Source of the DNA: CAVQOB01 sp963714325
GTDB lineage: Bacteria > Pseudomonadota > Alphaproteobacteria > Rhizobiales > Hyphomicrobiaceae
NCBI GenBank assembly: GCA_963714325.1
Contig: CAVQOB010000002.1
Coordinates: 1-64,000 of the forward strand
DNA: 64,000 bases
Direction of reading: 5' to 3'
Part shown: positions 26,318 to 35,592 of the stretch, piece after piece
Layout of the letters: each line of letters starts with the position of its first letter
How positions within the stretch are numbered: the stretch's first letter is position 1
The notes under the pieces: model-generated
What the model saw: only the letters and a program-made list of their open reading frames with translations
Told to the model about the DNA's origin: nothing
Database searches by the model: none
Program-made: the position numbers and the translations under genes

Positions 26318-27003
26318 GCGTTGGCTGCAGCCGTTGCCTGACGAAAGTGCGGCCCAGGCATGCCGCAATAATCTCGGTGCCACCGCTGATCGCCGCCGGC
26401 CATGTCAGCGGACAGCTGGCGTCTCGCCGTCGATGCGCGCTGGCTGCCGCATCAAGGCTGCCCAGTTCCAGATTGGCTGGGAGGTGAATGAACGCGCTAC
26501 GCGTCGCCGATGACGGTGATTGATTCAACGCCAGCGATTGATAGAGCAGGGCATTGCACAGATATTGCCCTGCATCCCACGACAGATACGCGGCGATGTT
26601 GCGCTGGCGCAACCGCGAGACGATCAGTCCGAGCGGCAGATCAACCTGATGCAGATCGGGGCCATGCGCCGTCGATCGCCCGCGTGCCGGGCTCAACGCC
26701 GGCCGCATCGGCACCTGCGCAAGCGTTCACGCCGCGCCGCTCGAGCTCAAATCCGCGCGCTCGCCGCGAGACACCGAAATGCAGCGCAAGATCTGGCGCA
26801 TGCTCGTCGAATAGGCGTTCGCAAGACGCGCCGGTGCCGCATGCCATTCGGTCGGCAGAATGTCAGTCACAAAGCGGACATCTGGAAAAGCTTTCGCTGC
26901 GGCCGTCGCCAATTCCGGCACCAGCCGCATCGTCGCATTGACGGCAACGCCGGGAAAGGGCCCGAAGCCCGGTCAGCAGAACAAGCGTGCGGGCGTCGGA
27001 CAT
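26295..27003 (-). pseudogene. Pyroglutamyl-peptidase I (peptidase C15), frameshifted
   Basis: Starts at 27003 as MSDARTLVLLTG. Removing one base from a GGG run near 26,975-26,980 gives GFGPFPGVAVNATMRLVPEL, the diagnostic opening of pyroglutamyl peptidase. Later pieces in other frames read RRARGFELERRGVNAC and SWDAGQYLCNALLYQSL, the latter with the catalytic Cys of the DAG-YLCN motif. At least three frame changes are needed. The gene starts 2 bp after the GNAT gene and converges on ubiA, overlapping its end. Intact enzyme would remove N-terminal pyroglutamate from peptides. Confidence 0.75.
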
Positions 27004-27005
27004 GT

Positions 27006-27522
27006 TTAGCGGATTTCGCTGGCAAGCGTTGCGAGATCGAGCAACATGTAGCGGACCGTTTTGTGGCGATCAACCAACGCAGCCGAGCCGATGTTGCGAA
27101 AGCCGAAGCGGGCATGGAATGCGTCGGACGCGGGATTGGGCGGATCGGCGTTGATCTCGCAGCCGATGCAGGTGTGATCGGCGGCGCGCGCCCAAGTCAT
27201 CAGGTCCGCGATAGAGCGCGCTTGCGTAGCCCAGCCGTCGTGCCGATCCGTCGATCACCACCCGATCGATGTAGACGAAACGATCATATCGTGGCTTTGA
27301 ACCACCGATAGTTCACGCCATCGATAGCCGGCAGTATCGTCAAAGGCGAGCAGAAATCCAGCCGGACGACGTGAAGCCTTTGGCATGACAAGCGCTGCCG
27401 ACGAGACGTTGAAACTGTTCGGGCGTTGCCGGAGACAGCTCGCGCGCAAACGCATTGTTGAGCGCCAGGAACGCATCGAGCGGCAGTCCGGCGAGCGGCA
27501 ATGGCTGCGGCCGCGCCGTCAT
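27006..27522 (-). pseudogene. GNAT family N-acetyltransferase, frameshifted
   Basis: Starts at 27522 (MTARPQPLPLAG), overlapping the meaB stop by 4 bp. Consecutive pieces in different frames read GFLLAFDDTAGY, DGVNYRWF, PRYDRFVYIDRVVIDGS, and finally INADPPNPASDAFHARFGF to the stop at 27006. Together these form a GNAT fold with the acetyl-CoA strand and the ASDAFHARFGF end typical of this subfamily. At least three indels are needed and conservation is high between them. It would be the middle gene of a meaB-GNAT-pcp operon. Confidence 0.75.
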
Positions 27523-28541
27523 CGCCCGGTTCCCTTCGGATTGCGGTTCAGCAGCGCCATGACATCCGCGACGGCGCGTTGCGGCGTCAAGCTGCCGGCG
27601 CTGACGTCTTGCTCGACAGCTGGCAGCAGCGCCACTGCCGCCGCATTGGATCGCAGCAACGCGAGCAACGCATCGTCCAGCAGAGCGTGCATCCAGCGCA
27701 CATTCTGTCCGGCGCGGCGGCTCGCAAAATCGCCGCTCGCCGTTAGGCTGTCGCGATGTCGATTGATGGCGTCCCACAGCCGGTCAAGGCCGATATTGGC
27801 CAGTCCGGAAACGGTCAGCACGGGCGGCGTCCAGGCCGCCGATCGTGGCATCAGAATGTTGAGTGCGCCTTGGTACTCGGCCGCCGCATGTCCGGCGCGC
27901 GCCACGTTGTCGCCTTCCGCCTTGTTGATGGCGATGATGTCGGCGAGTTCGATGATGCCCTTCTTGATGCCCTGCAGATCGTCGCCGCCGCCAGCCAGCA
28001 ACAGCACAACGAAGACATCGACCATGTCGGCGACCGCCGTTTCCGATTGGCCGACGCCAACCGTTTCGACGATCACCACATCGAAGCCGGCCGCTTCCGC
28101 CAAGGCCATCGTCTCGCGCGTCCGCCGCGTGACGCCGCCGAGCGTGCCGGACGTCGGCGACGGCCGGATGAAAGCATCAGCGTGCTGTGAGAGCCGGGTC
28201 ATGCGGGTTTTATCGCCGAGGATCGAGCCGCCGGTCAGCGACGAGGTCGGATCGACGGCCAGCACGGCGACCCGCTTGCCTGCCTGAATCAGGTTCATGC
28301 CGAGTTGATCGATCAGCGTCGATTTGCCGACGCCGGGAACGCCGGTCATGCCGATGCGATGGCTGCGTCCGCAAAAGGAGTGCAGCAGCTCAAGGAGTTC
28401 GCCGGCGACGCGGCGATCGGCGTCGCGGGTGCTTTCGACGAGCGTGATGGCACGCCCGAGCATCGCCCGGTCGCCCGCTCGCACGCCCGCCGCGAATTCC
28501 GCTGCTTGCAGCGGCCTGTGGCTCGGGGGCGTCGATGTCAT
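27519..28541 (-). CDS. meaB: Methylmalonyl-CoA mutase-associated GTPase MeaB/ArgK
   Basis: A 340-residue G3E-family P-loop GTPase. Walker A GVPGVGKST (67-75), the following LAVDPTSSLTGGSILGDKTR and the VETVGVGQSE switch region are diagnostic for MeaB. It protects and helps load the B12 cofactor of methylmalonyl-CoA mutase. The mutase gene is not in the window. The start at 28541 is chosen because the open upstream extension has no family similarity. It sits at the head of the operon whose next two genes are broken, yet is itself intact. Confidence 0.95.
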   Translation of the reverse strand: MTSTPPSHRPLQAAEFAAGVRAGDRAMLGRAITLVESTRDADRRVAGELLELLHSFCGRSHRIGMTGVPGVGKSTLIDQLGMNLIQAGKRVAVLAVDPTSSLTGGSILGDKTRMTRLSQHADAFIRPSPTSGTLGGVTRRTRETMALAEAAGFDVVIVETVGVGQSETAVADMVDVFVVLLLAGGGDDLQGIKKGIIELADIIAINKAEGDNVARAGHAAAEYQGALNILMPRSAAWTPPVLTVSGLANIGLDRLWDAINRHRDSLTASGDFASRRAGQNVRWMHALLDDALLALLRSNAAAVALLPAVEQDVSAGSLTPQRAVADVMALLNRNPKGTGR

Positions 28542-28705
28542 CGTGCCAATACTTTCCCTATCGCACTGTGTTTCGCTCTGAACATCGCGCATGCGCAGGG
28601 TTGCGGCAAGTGGCTGGCTCGCAACCAGAGCCGAGCATTGCACGATACCGTTCCGATCGATAAAAGCATGGCAACCGTTTTGAACAGATTTCAAGGATTA
28701 GCACG

Positions 28706-30415
28706 ATGTTCGATGTTTCGCCGATGACGGCCAATCTGATCATTCTTGCTGTCGGAGTGCTACTCTATCTGTTTGTTTGGGTGTGGTTGGGGCAACTGCC
28801 ACGCGTGCTGGCGGTGCTCGGTCGAATTTTGATGGCATTGGTACTGATCGCGCCGATCGTTCTGGCCGCTATCGGCCAGTTCGGTTCCATACGGCCGGCA
28901 GGCCAACGTCCGCCTGTCGCCAGTGCGCCGAGTCAACCCTCCGTGAGTGACGCCGAGCGCCGCCAGGCGGCCGATCAGCGAGCGGCTGCCGAGGCCAAAG
29001 CTACCGCTGACGCCCGGCGTCTGGCCGATGCCAAGGCGGCGGCTGATAAATCCGCAGCTGATGCGAAGGCTGCCGCTGATCGCGCTGCCGCAGAAGCCAA
29101 GCAGTTGGCCGATGCCAAAGCGGCGGCCGACGCCCAAGCGGCCGCGCAAGCCGCAGCTGCGCAAGCCAAAGCCCTCGCTGACGCAAAGGCTGCAGCTGAT
29201 GCAAAAATTGCGCAAGAGCGCGAGCGCGTGGCGACCGCGCCGCCACCGCCGCCGCCACCGGCGACAGCGCCTGCCGCCACGCCTGCGCCGGCACCCGCCG
29301 CGATGCCGCCGCCTGTCGGCGGTACGCGCAGCATGAGCGGCGCCCCGCCGATCCCGGCACCTGCTCCCACCGAAGTGCAAAGTGACTGGGCGAGCGTCCC
29401 GGTTTTCTACGGCACCAACCGTAATCGCGCGGATGCTGCAAAGCGCATCAACTATGGTGCTGAACGCGCCGGTCGCCTCGAACTCGGCCGCGCCATCGTC
29501 ACCGTGCCGAAGAACCATCAGGTGCCCAATGTCGAGCGTCCCTGGTCGATACGCGTGCCGTTTTTTGACATCAAGATCTACGAGCAGGCCGAAGACCCCA
29601 AGCTGCACTTCACCATCAAGGAGATCGGTGCGCTAACGCAGGAGCAATTCCTGGCATTCGTGCGTGAGCGTCTCGCCGCCAGCGCCAAGTTCAAGGACCA
29701 CGCCTTCGTCTTCATTCACGGCTACAATAACGGCTTCGATTACGCGATCTATCGCACCGCGCAGATCGCCTACGATCTCGACTTCGACGGCGCCCCGTTC
29801 ATGTACAGCTGGCCATCCGGCGGCGGCGTTGCCAGCTATGGCTATGACCGCGAAAGTGCCGAGGGCGCTGAGCCGCACCTGAAGGAGTTCATGGATTTGG
29901 TCGTCAAGCAGTCCGGCGCTACGCAGGTCAGCGTCATTGCGCATTCGATGGGCAACCTGCCGCTGCTGCGCGTGCTCAATCAGATCAAGCCGTCGCTGCC
30001 GGCCGGTGTCCAGCTCAATCAGATCATCATGGCCGCGCCTGACGTCGACCGCAATCTGTTCGAGACGCTGGCCCGCGATCTCAAGGCGATCAGCCGCGGC
30101 GTGACGATGTACGTATCCTCGAACGATCGGGCGATGGATGCTTCGCGCCGCGTTGCTGGCGGCGTGCCGCGCGCCGGCGACGTGCCGCCGGATGGACCAC
30201 TGGTCATGCCCGATATCGACACCATCGATGTAACCGCCACCAGCACCGATTGGCTGGCGCTGAACCATTCGACCTATGCCGAGCGTTCAGCGTTGATCGC
30301 CGACATCGCGCAATTGATCCGGACCGGTGAGCGGCCGCCGGAGAAGCGCACCCAGGCCCTCGAACGCAAACCGTCGGCCAAGGGCGACTACTGGCTCTAT
30401 TCGGTTGGGCGGTAG
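28706..30415 (+). CDS. DUF900 alpha/beta hydrolase with TolA-like Ala/Lys-rich region
   Basis: A 569-residue protein. An N-terminal membrane segment (about 9-28) and a second hydrophobic stretch (about 35-55) are followed by an Ala/Lys/Asp-rich helical region (about 88-170) with repeats of the ADAKAAAD type, then a Pro-rich linker. From about 230 the DUF900 hydrolase domain begins (VPVFYGTNRN), with FIHGYNN and nucleophile Ser414 in AHSMGN. The layout resembles a membrane anchor plus periplasm-spanning helix carrying a hydrolase. Substrate is unknown. It stands alone, divergent from meaB. Confidence 0.85.
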   Translation: MFDVSPMTANLIILAVGVLLYLFVWVWLGQLPRVLAVLGRILMALVLIAPIVLAAIGQFGSIRPAGQRPPVASAPSQPSVSDAERRQAADQRAAAEAKATADARRLADAKAAADKSAADAKAAADRAAAEAKQLADAKAAADAQAAAQAAAAQAKALADAKAAADAKIAQERERVATAPPPPPPPATAPAATPAPAPAAMPPPVGGTRSMSGAPPIPAPAPTEVQSDWASVPVFYGTNRNRADAAKRINYGAERAGRLELGRAIVTVPKNHQVPNVERPWSIRVPFFDIKIYEQAEDPKLHFTIKEIGALTQEQFLAFVRERLAASAKFKDHAFVFIHGYNNGFDYAIYRTAQIAYDLDFDGAPFMYSWPSGGGVASYGYDRESAEGAEPHLKEFMDLVVKQSGATQVSVIAHSMGNLPLLRVLNQIKPSLPAGVQLNQIIMAAPDVDRNLFETLARDLKAISRGVTMYVSSNDRAMDASRRVAGGVPRAGDVPPDGPLVMPDIDTIDVTATSTDWLALNHSTYAERSALIADIAQLIRTGERPPEKRTQALERKPSAKGDYWLYSVGR

Positions 30416-30522
30416 ATGGGTCGGCCTTGACGCTTTCATAATCTGCGGTCAGACAGCGATCGGTTCTGATGGTATCGATCGGTTGACGGCAGTGATCACA
30501 CGTCGCGGAGTTCCTGCAGGGG

Positions 30523-31407
30523 TTGGGCGCATTCGGCGCCGGATTGGCGAGCCTTGGCGGCTATGCGCTGGGCTTCGAGCCGATGCGCCACCGCGTCACC
30601 CGCTATCGACTGACGCCGCCGGGCTGGACGCCGGGCCTTAAATTGCGGCTTGCCGTGATCGCCGACGTTCATGCCTGCAAGCCCTGGATGAGTGCGGAAC
30701 GCATTGGCGACATCGCCGCCACCGCCAACGCCTTGCAGCCGGACGTGACGCTGCTGCTCGGCGACTACGTGGCAGGCAAGCGCATCTCCGGCTATTCCAA
30801 TCCCGTCGAGCCGCCTGACTGGGGGCGCGCGCTGGCAACGCTGAAAGCCCCGCTTGGCGTGCACGCCGTGCTCGGCAATCACGACTGGTGGGAGGACGAG
30901 GTCGCGCAACGCACGCGGATCGGGCCGACGATCGCCCATCGCGCCTTGCTTGCTGCTGGCATCCCCGTCTACGAGAACGATGCCTTGCGGATGGAGAAAA
31001 ACGGCAAACCGTTCTGGCTGACCGGGCTTGGCGATCAATGGGCGTTCTGGCGTCGCCGGCTGCCACCCGACTTCCGTCTCACCGGCTATGATGGACGCGA
31101 CGATCTCGCGGGTATGCTGGCCAAGGTCACCGATGATGCGCCGATCATCTGCATGGCGCACGAGCCCGATATTTTCCCGCGTATTCCGGCCCGCGTTGCG
31201 TTGACGCTGTCGGGGCACACGCACGGGGGCCAAGTGCGGATTGCCGGCTTTGCGCCGATCGTGCCGTCGCGTTACGGCCGGCGCTACGTCTACGGTCACA
31301 TCGTCGAAGAGGGCCGCAATCTCATCGTCTCGGGCGGTCTTGGCTGCTCAGGCGTGCCGGTGCGGTTCGGTTCGCCGCCGGAAATCGTGCTGGTGGAACT
31401 GGGATGA
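30523..31407 (+). CDS. Metallophosphoesterase, Tat signal disrupted by frameshift
   Basis: A calcineurin-like phosphoesterase: IADVHACKPWMS, LLLGDYV, LGNHDWW and LSGHTHGGQV are the metal-binding motifs, in the order seen in YaeI-type membrane phosphodiesterases. In frame, the only start is TTG 30523, giving 294 residues. One base upstream, reading from GTG 30492 and removing one G at 30507-30508 gives VITRREFLQGLGAFGAG, a textbook twin-arginine signal. The full gene is therefore probably 30492-31407 with a one-base insertion. Its end overlaps ybgC by 4 bp. Confidence 0.85.
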   Translation: MGAFGAGLASLGGYALGFEPMRHRVTRYRLTPPGWTPGLKLRLAVIADVHACKPWMSAERIGDIAATANALQPDVTLLLGDYVAGKRISGYSNPVEPPDWGRALATLKAPLGVHAVLGNHDWWEDEVAQRTRIGPTIAHRALLAAGIPVYENDALRMEKNGKPFWLTGLGDQWAFWRRRLPPDFRLTGYDGRDDLAGMLAKVTDDAPIICMAHEPDIFPRIPARVALTLSGHTHGGQVRIAGFAPIVPSRYGRRYVYGHIVEEGRNLIVSGGLGCSGVPVRFGSPPEIVLVELG

Positions 31408-31871
31408 GCGAGCGATCAGGTTGGCCCGACCTCGCCGGTCGGCTCGGTACCGAGAACGGCGTTCGCTCGCACCGCCTTCCGGTTCGCGTCTATTTCGAGG
31501 ACACAGACTTTTCCGGTCTCGTTTATCACGCGTCCTACGTGCGCTGGTGCGAGCGTGGCCGCAGTGATTTTCTCCGTTTGCTCGGCAATAACCACCAAGC
31601 CTTGATCGATGCCCAGGAGCCAGCCGCCTTCGTCGTCCGCCGGTTGAACCTTGAATATCTGAAACCCGCCCGCATCGACGAAGTGCTGGAAGTCGCAACC
31701 CGCGTCAAGGAGTTGGGCGCTGCGACGCTGGTCCTCGATCAGCGCGTCATGCGAGATGGCGTCGAACTCTGCCAAGCGGAAGTCACGGTCGTGCTGGTGT
31801 CGCGTGCGGGCAAAGTACTGCGGCTGTCGCGCGCGTTGCGTGATGCGTTCACGCCTGTCGCACCTTCTTGA
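31404..31871 (+). CDS. ybgC: Tol-Pal associated acyl-CoA thioesterase YbgC
   Basis: A 155-residue hotdog-fold thioesterase. The catalytic signature YFEDTDFSGLVYH (30-42) with Asp35 and the following ASYVRWCERGRSDFL are diagnostic for YbgC. It hydrolyses acyl-CoA/ACP and is typically the first gene of tol-pal clusters. Its ATG overlaps the upstream phosphoesterase stop (ATGA). Here it is separated from tolQ by about 2.5 kb of unrelated genes, two of them on the opposite strand. Confidence 0.94.
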   Translation: MSERSGWPDLAGRLGTENGVRSHRLPVRVYFEDTDFSGLVYHASYVRWCERGRSDFLRLLGNNHQALIDAQEPAAFVVRRLNLEYLKPARIDEVLEVATRVKELGAATLVLDQRVMRDGVELCQAEVTVVLVSRAGKVLRLSRALRDAFTPVAPS

Positions 31872-32613
31872 TCAGCAGTTGCTTTGGCCGCCGGCTTTCT
31901 GCCGTCTTGAACAGCGAGAACGTCCGATTGACGTAGTTGGTAACGCCGGCCATGCCGTTGACGTACTCCTTCACCTCCGGCGTCATCTCGGCTTCGACGA
32001 GGCGCACCGGGCGCGAAGGATCAAACGTCTCGAAGCGCACATAGAACCAGGGCTCGCCGCGCTTCAGTTCGATCGGCTGTTTCGGGTCCTGCCATTCGAA
32101 CGCCCAGACCATCTGGCGCGGCCAGATATGGATCGGCAGCCGACCGCCGATGACCACGCCGGGCAGTTGCGGCACGCGGCGATGATTGAACGGCGGCATC
32201 TGCGTCATGTAGACCGGCTCGTCGGCAACAAACATATAGGGCGTCACCATTTGGATGATTGGCCGTTCGGGATGGCGCCACTCCCGTTGATTGATCAACA
32301 CCGCCATCTGACCGAGGTGTTTCGGGCGGATCGTCGACTGGTCACCGGAGCCATTGATCAGCACCGGCTCTTTTTTCTCGTTCACGCCAAATTTCAGCAC
32401 GACGTCGATCGGGCAGGGGACCTCGTAGATGCGCGATTCGTGGTCGACCATCGCGGGGCAGAAGGCGACGGATTTCGCGTGCTTGGCGGGGGGGTAATCG
32501 CCTGACAGCCGGCGCGGCGCTTCCCAGATGAAGCCGCCCTTTTCGATATCGAGCAGCCACCCAACCTCCGCCGTCCGCGAGAGGACCGGAGACTTCTTCA
32601 AGAATTCAAACAT
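31849..32613 (-). CDS. Conserved protein of unknown function
   Basis: A 254-residue soluble-looking protein, no signal peptide or membrane helix. Visible features are FEFLKKSPVLSR at the start, several Trp/Pro-rich strands (HIWPRQMVWAFEWQDP) and a basic C-terminus. I do not recognise a family. The start at 32613 fits a compact N-terminus; eight further codons are open. Its 3' end overlaps the end of ybgC by 23 bp on the opposite strand. It is one of the genes separating ybgC from tolQRAB. Confidence 0.7.
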   Translation of the reverse strand: MFEFLKKSPVLSRTAEVGWLLDIEKGGFIWEAPRRLSGDYPPAKHAKSVAFCPAMVDHESRIYEVPCPIDVVLKFGVNEKKEPVLINGSGDQSTIRPKHLGQMAVLINQREWRHPERPIIQMVTPYMFVADEPVYMTQMPPFNHRRVPQLPGVVIGGRLPIHIWPRQMVWAFEWQDPKQPIELKRGEPWFYVRFETFDPSRPVRLVEAEMTPEVKEYVNGMAGVTNYVNRTFSLFKTAESRRPKQLLIKKVRQA

Positions 32614-32833
32614 CCGCGCGCGTGCCCCGCCAATCACATATCAAACGGCATGCCAAGGTGTCGCCCGTGCCGCGGTATGCGTCAAGCGGGGAGGCGGTGA
32701 CCGCTTGCACTGCCTCAGACCTGCCGCTGCCCGGCGGCTGCCCGGCCGTTGCTATGGTGTGAGTCGCTGGTCTAGTCTCGCCTGGGCGCAAGTCGCGGAT
32801 TGCCCGTCCATCCTTCACACGAGGGGACCGGCG

Positions 32834-33151
32834 ATGACCAATACCGAGTACACGCTTATTTTCGGGCTGGGACCGAAGAACAACGGCGCGCCCAACACCG
32901 ACGTCGACCTTGCCATCGCGTTGGCGGCGATCGAAGATGCAGCGCTGACAAGCTGCGGCGGCTTCACCATCCATCGCGGCAAGGGCGGCTGGATCGATCC
33001 GGCGGGCAAGACCATCAAAGAGGAGGTCGCGATCCTCATCGTCTCCGGCAGCTACGCCCATATCGAAGCCATCGCCGCCATAGGCAAACGACTGCTTGGC
33101 CGTACCGCAATCTACGTCAAGAAACCCGACGGCAGCACGACGCTGCTGTGA
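32834..33151 (+). CDS. Small protein of unknown function (105 aa)
   Basis: Begins at ATG 32834 after GGGGACCGGCG; the frame is open further upstream but that part lacks protein character. The 105 residues contain GGFTIHRGKGGWIDPAGKTI and then EEVAILIVSG, a beta-rich pattern resembling small ferredoxin-like-fold proteins such as the DUF3574 group, though this is only a visual resemblance. No signal peptide. It is flanked by genes on the opposite strand, so it is transcribed alone. Confidence 0.65.
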   Translation: MTNTEYTLIFGLGPKNNGAPNTDVDLAIALAAIEDAALTSCGGFTIHRGKGGWIDPAGKTIKEEVAILIVSGSYAHIEAIAAIGKRLLGRTAIYVKKPDGSTTLL

Positions 33152-33163
33152 GGGCCCAAGGTG

Positions 33164-34090
33164 TCAGACGCTTGCGTCTGTCATCTCAGCCCGCACCGGA
33201 AACGATGCCGCCGCTCCTCGTCGGGTGACGCTGATGCTCGCCGCACGGTTGGCAAAGGCGGCAGCGTCCATGGGTGAGCGGCCGGCCATCCGTTCGGCGA
33301 CGAAGGCGCCAACGAAGCAGTCGCCGGCGCCGGTGGTGTCGATGGCCGCGACGGGGTGCCCCTCGACATGCCGCTGACCGCTATCGCGCGTCGCCAGCAG
33401 CGCGCCGTTCCGGCCAAGCGTCACGATGACGAGGCTCGGTCCGCGTGCGGTCAACCGGTTGGCGGCATCGCCGATTTCAATCGGATTGGCAATGTCGATC
33501 GGTTGGCCGGCGACGTTGGGACCGGCCATCTGGCTCAATTCAATCTCGTTGAGAATCAGAATATCGGTTGCTGCCAGAATTGGATCGGGCAGCGTCTGAT
33601 AGGGTGCGGGATTGAGCACGGTCGTAGCGCCCGACTCGCGCGCCTGCAGGAATGCCGCCTGTACGATCGCCAGCGGAATTTCCAACTGGCAGACCACGAA
33701 GTCCCCAGGTTTAGCGCGGATTTCGCCAAGACCGCCGCTCCAGACATGATTCGCACCGGGGATTACGGTGATGGCGTTCTCGGATTTTGCGTCGACGGTG
33801 ATGAGTGCCAAGCCCGTCGCCGCTGTGTCGATCGCCTTGACGAAGGCCACGTCGACGCCTTCGCCTTTGAGAAATTTGATCATTTCGGATCCGAAGGCGT
33901 CAAAGCCGACGCGGCCGATCATCCGCGCGTTGCCGCCGAGCCGGGCGACGGCGACGGCCTGATTGGCGCCCTTGCCGCCCGGAAACTTGAAGACTTTGTC
34001 GCCGAGCACGGTTTCGCCGGGCGCGGGATGTCGATCGACAGACGCCACGATGTCGCGGTTGATGGAACCGATGATATGGGCAAGCGGCAT
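33164..34090 (-). CDS. rbsK: Ribokinase (PfkB family sugar kinase)
   Basis: A 308-residue PfkB-family kinase. FPGGKGANQAVAVARLGG (36-53) and the C-terminal DTTGAGDCFVGAF, whose Asp is the catalytic base, are both present and match ribokinase best among the PfkB sugar kinases. It would phosphorylate D-ribose at O5. An upstream GTG at 34132 with GAGG before it is an alternative start adding 14 residues. No ribose transport genes are adjacent. Confidence 0.88.
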   Translation of the reverse strand: MPLAHIIGSINRDIVASVDRHPAPGETVLGDKVFKFPGGKGANQAVAVARLGGNARMIGRVGFDAFGSEMIKFLKGEGVDVAFVKAIDTAATGLALITVDAKSENAITVIPGANHVWSGGLGEIRAKPGDFVVCQLEIPLAIVQAAFLQARESGATTVLNPAPYQTLPDPILAATDILILNEIELSQMAGPNVAGQPIDIANPIEIGDAANRLTARGPSLVIVTLGRNGALLATRDSGQRHVEGHPVAAIDTTGAGDCFVGAFVAERMAGRSPMDAAAFANRAASISVTRRGAAASFPVRAEMTDASV

Positions 34091-34355
34091 GGCGACGCGT
34101 TCCAAGAACTTGTATTTGAGGCGACTCGTCACGCCATTGCCTCAAAATGGGCGACACCGCTACGGTTATCTGTAGAGACAGTCGTGCTGAACGGTCCTCA
34201 ATCCGTCACATTGGCCACCACATTGGCTTGCTCTAAGGACGCTTGAACAGGTTTGGCACGACGGCGGCCATGCGCTTGGCGCGCCGTGGCCCGACTCGGG
34301 CTAGACGTTGGGGACACAGGTGTGAGCGGCAATGCGGTCCGGAAGGGCGGCAGGG

Positions 34356-35117
34356 ATGTCCAGCCACAAAGGATGTTTTGGGCGAAACGGGCGATCGATA
34401 AATCCGCTGGAACTCTTGAAGGGTAAAGTCACGGTCGGCAGCACGGGGAGCGGGTTTTCGTTTCTCGAGCTGTTCCTGCAGGCGCACATCGTTGTCAAGC
34501 TGGTGATGATCGGATTGTTGATCGCCTCGGTTGTCTCATGGGCCATCATCATCGAGAAATGGTTCTCGTTCCGCCGCGCGCGGCGCGAAGCCGACAAGTT
34601 CGAGCAGCTGTTCTGGTCCGGGCAATCGCTGGAAGAACTCTACAGCGGCCTGTCGCGCGGGCCGACCTTTTCGATGGCGTCGCTGTTTGTCGCGGCGATG
34701 CGGGAATGGAAGCGCTCGGTCGAGGGTAACATCCGTGCCCTCGGCGGCATTCAGATGCGCGTTGAAAAAGTGATGGACGTGACGATCAGCCGGGAGATGG
34801 AGCAGTTGGATCGCCGCTTGCTGTTCCTCGGTACGGTCGCGTCGGCCGCACCCTTCGTCGGTCTGTTCGGCACGGTGATTGGTATCATGACGTCGTTCCA
34901 GGCGATCGCTGCATCGAAGAACACGAGCCTCGCGGTCGTTGCACCCGGCATCGCTGAAGCGCTGTTTGCGACCGCGCTTGGCCTGCTGGCGGCGATCCCC
35001 GCGCAGATTTTCTACAACACCTATGCGGCGCGCTCGGCGCAGATCAGCCAGCGGCTCGAGGCTTTTGCTGACGAGTTCTCGGCGATCGTTTCGCGCCAGA
35101 TCGATGTTAGGACCTGA
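34356..35117 (+). CDS. tolQ: Tol-Pal system protein TolQ
   Basis: About 253 residues. Three membrane helices are visible: IVVKLVMIGLLIASVVSWAI near 44-63, and two near 160-180 and 195-215. FVGLFGTVIGIMTSF and AEALFATALGLLAAIPA form the proton-channel region shared with MotA/ExbB. TolQ with TolR uses the proton motive force to energise TolA during outer-membrane constriction. The start is uncertain: ATG 34332 is also open, but the first family-like residues begin well after either codon. It is first in tolQ-tolR-tolA-tolB. Confidence 0.95.
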   Translation: MSSHKGCFGRNGRSINPLELLKGKVTVGSTGSGFSFLELFLQAHIVVKLVMIGLLIASVVSWAIIIEKWFSFRRARREADKFEQLFWSGQSLEELYSGLSRGPTFSMASLFVAAMREWKRSVEGNIRALGGIQMRVEKVMDVTISREMEQLDRRLLFLGTVASAAPFVGLFGTVIGIMTSFQAIAASKNTSLAVVAPGIAEALFATALGLLAAIPAQIFYNTYAARSAQISQRLEAFADEFSAIVSRQIDVRT

Positions 35118-35119
35118 GC

Positions 35120-35587
35120 ATGGCCGGTCACGTCAATTTCGGCGGCAGTGGCGGCGGCCGGCGGCGCAGGCGCAAGCGCGCGTCACTGATGACCGAGATC
35201 AATGTCACACCGTTTGTCGACGTCATGCTGGTGCTCTTGATCATCTTCATGGTGACGGCGCCGATGCTGGCGACCGGCGTGCCGCTCGATCTGCCGGAGG
35301 CGAAAGCCAAGCAGATGGAAACGCCGAACAAGGAGCCGATGGTCGTGTCGATCTCCAAGGACAGCAAGATCTTCCTCGGCCAGGAGGAGAAGGTTGCGAC
35401 GCCCATTGACGAGCTTGTCACCAAGCTCAAGGCAATCGCGACGGCGCGTGGTGGCACTGAGGAAGCGGTGTTCGTGCGTGGCGCGACGCTGGCAGAATAT
35501 GGTTTCGTCGCCAAGGTTCTCGCCCGCATCAGCGAGGCCGGGTTCCGTAAGATTTCGCTGGTCACGGATGGACAGGGTGGAGGTTAG
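35120..35587 (+). CDS. tolR: Tol-Pal system protein TolR
   Basis: A 155-residue ExbD/TolR protein with one membrane helix near 28-50. It carries the essential membrane Asp in NVTPFVDVMLVLLIIF. The C-terminal periplasmic domain contains ATLAEYGFVAKVL and ISLVTDG typical of TolR. It starts 2 bp after tolQ, consistent with tight coupling. Confidence 0.95.
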   Translation: MAGHVNFGGSGGGRRRRRKRASLMTEINVTPFVDVMLVLLIIFMVTAPMLATGVPLDLPEAKAKQMETPNKEPMVVSISKDSKIFLGQEEKVATPIDELVTKLKAIATARGGTEEAVFVRGATLAEYGFVAKVLARISEAGFRKISLVTDGQGGG

Positions 35588-35592
35588 CGCAC

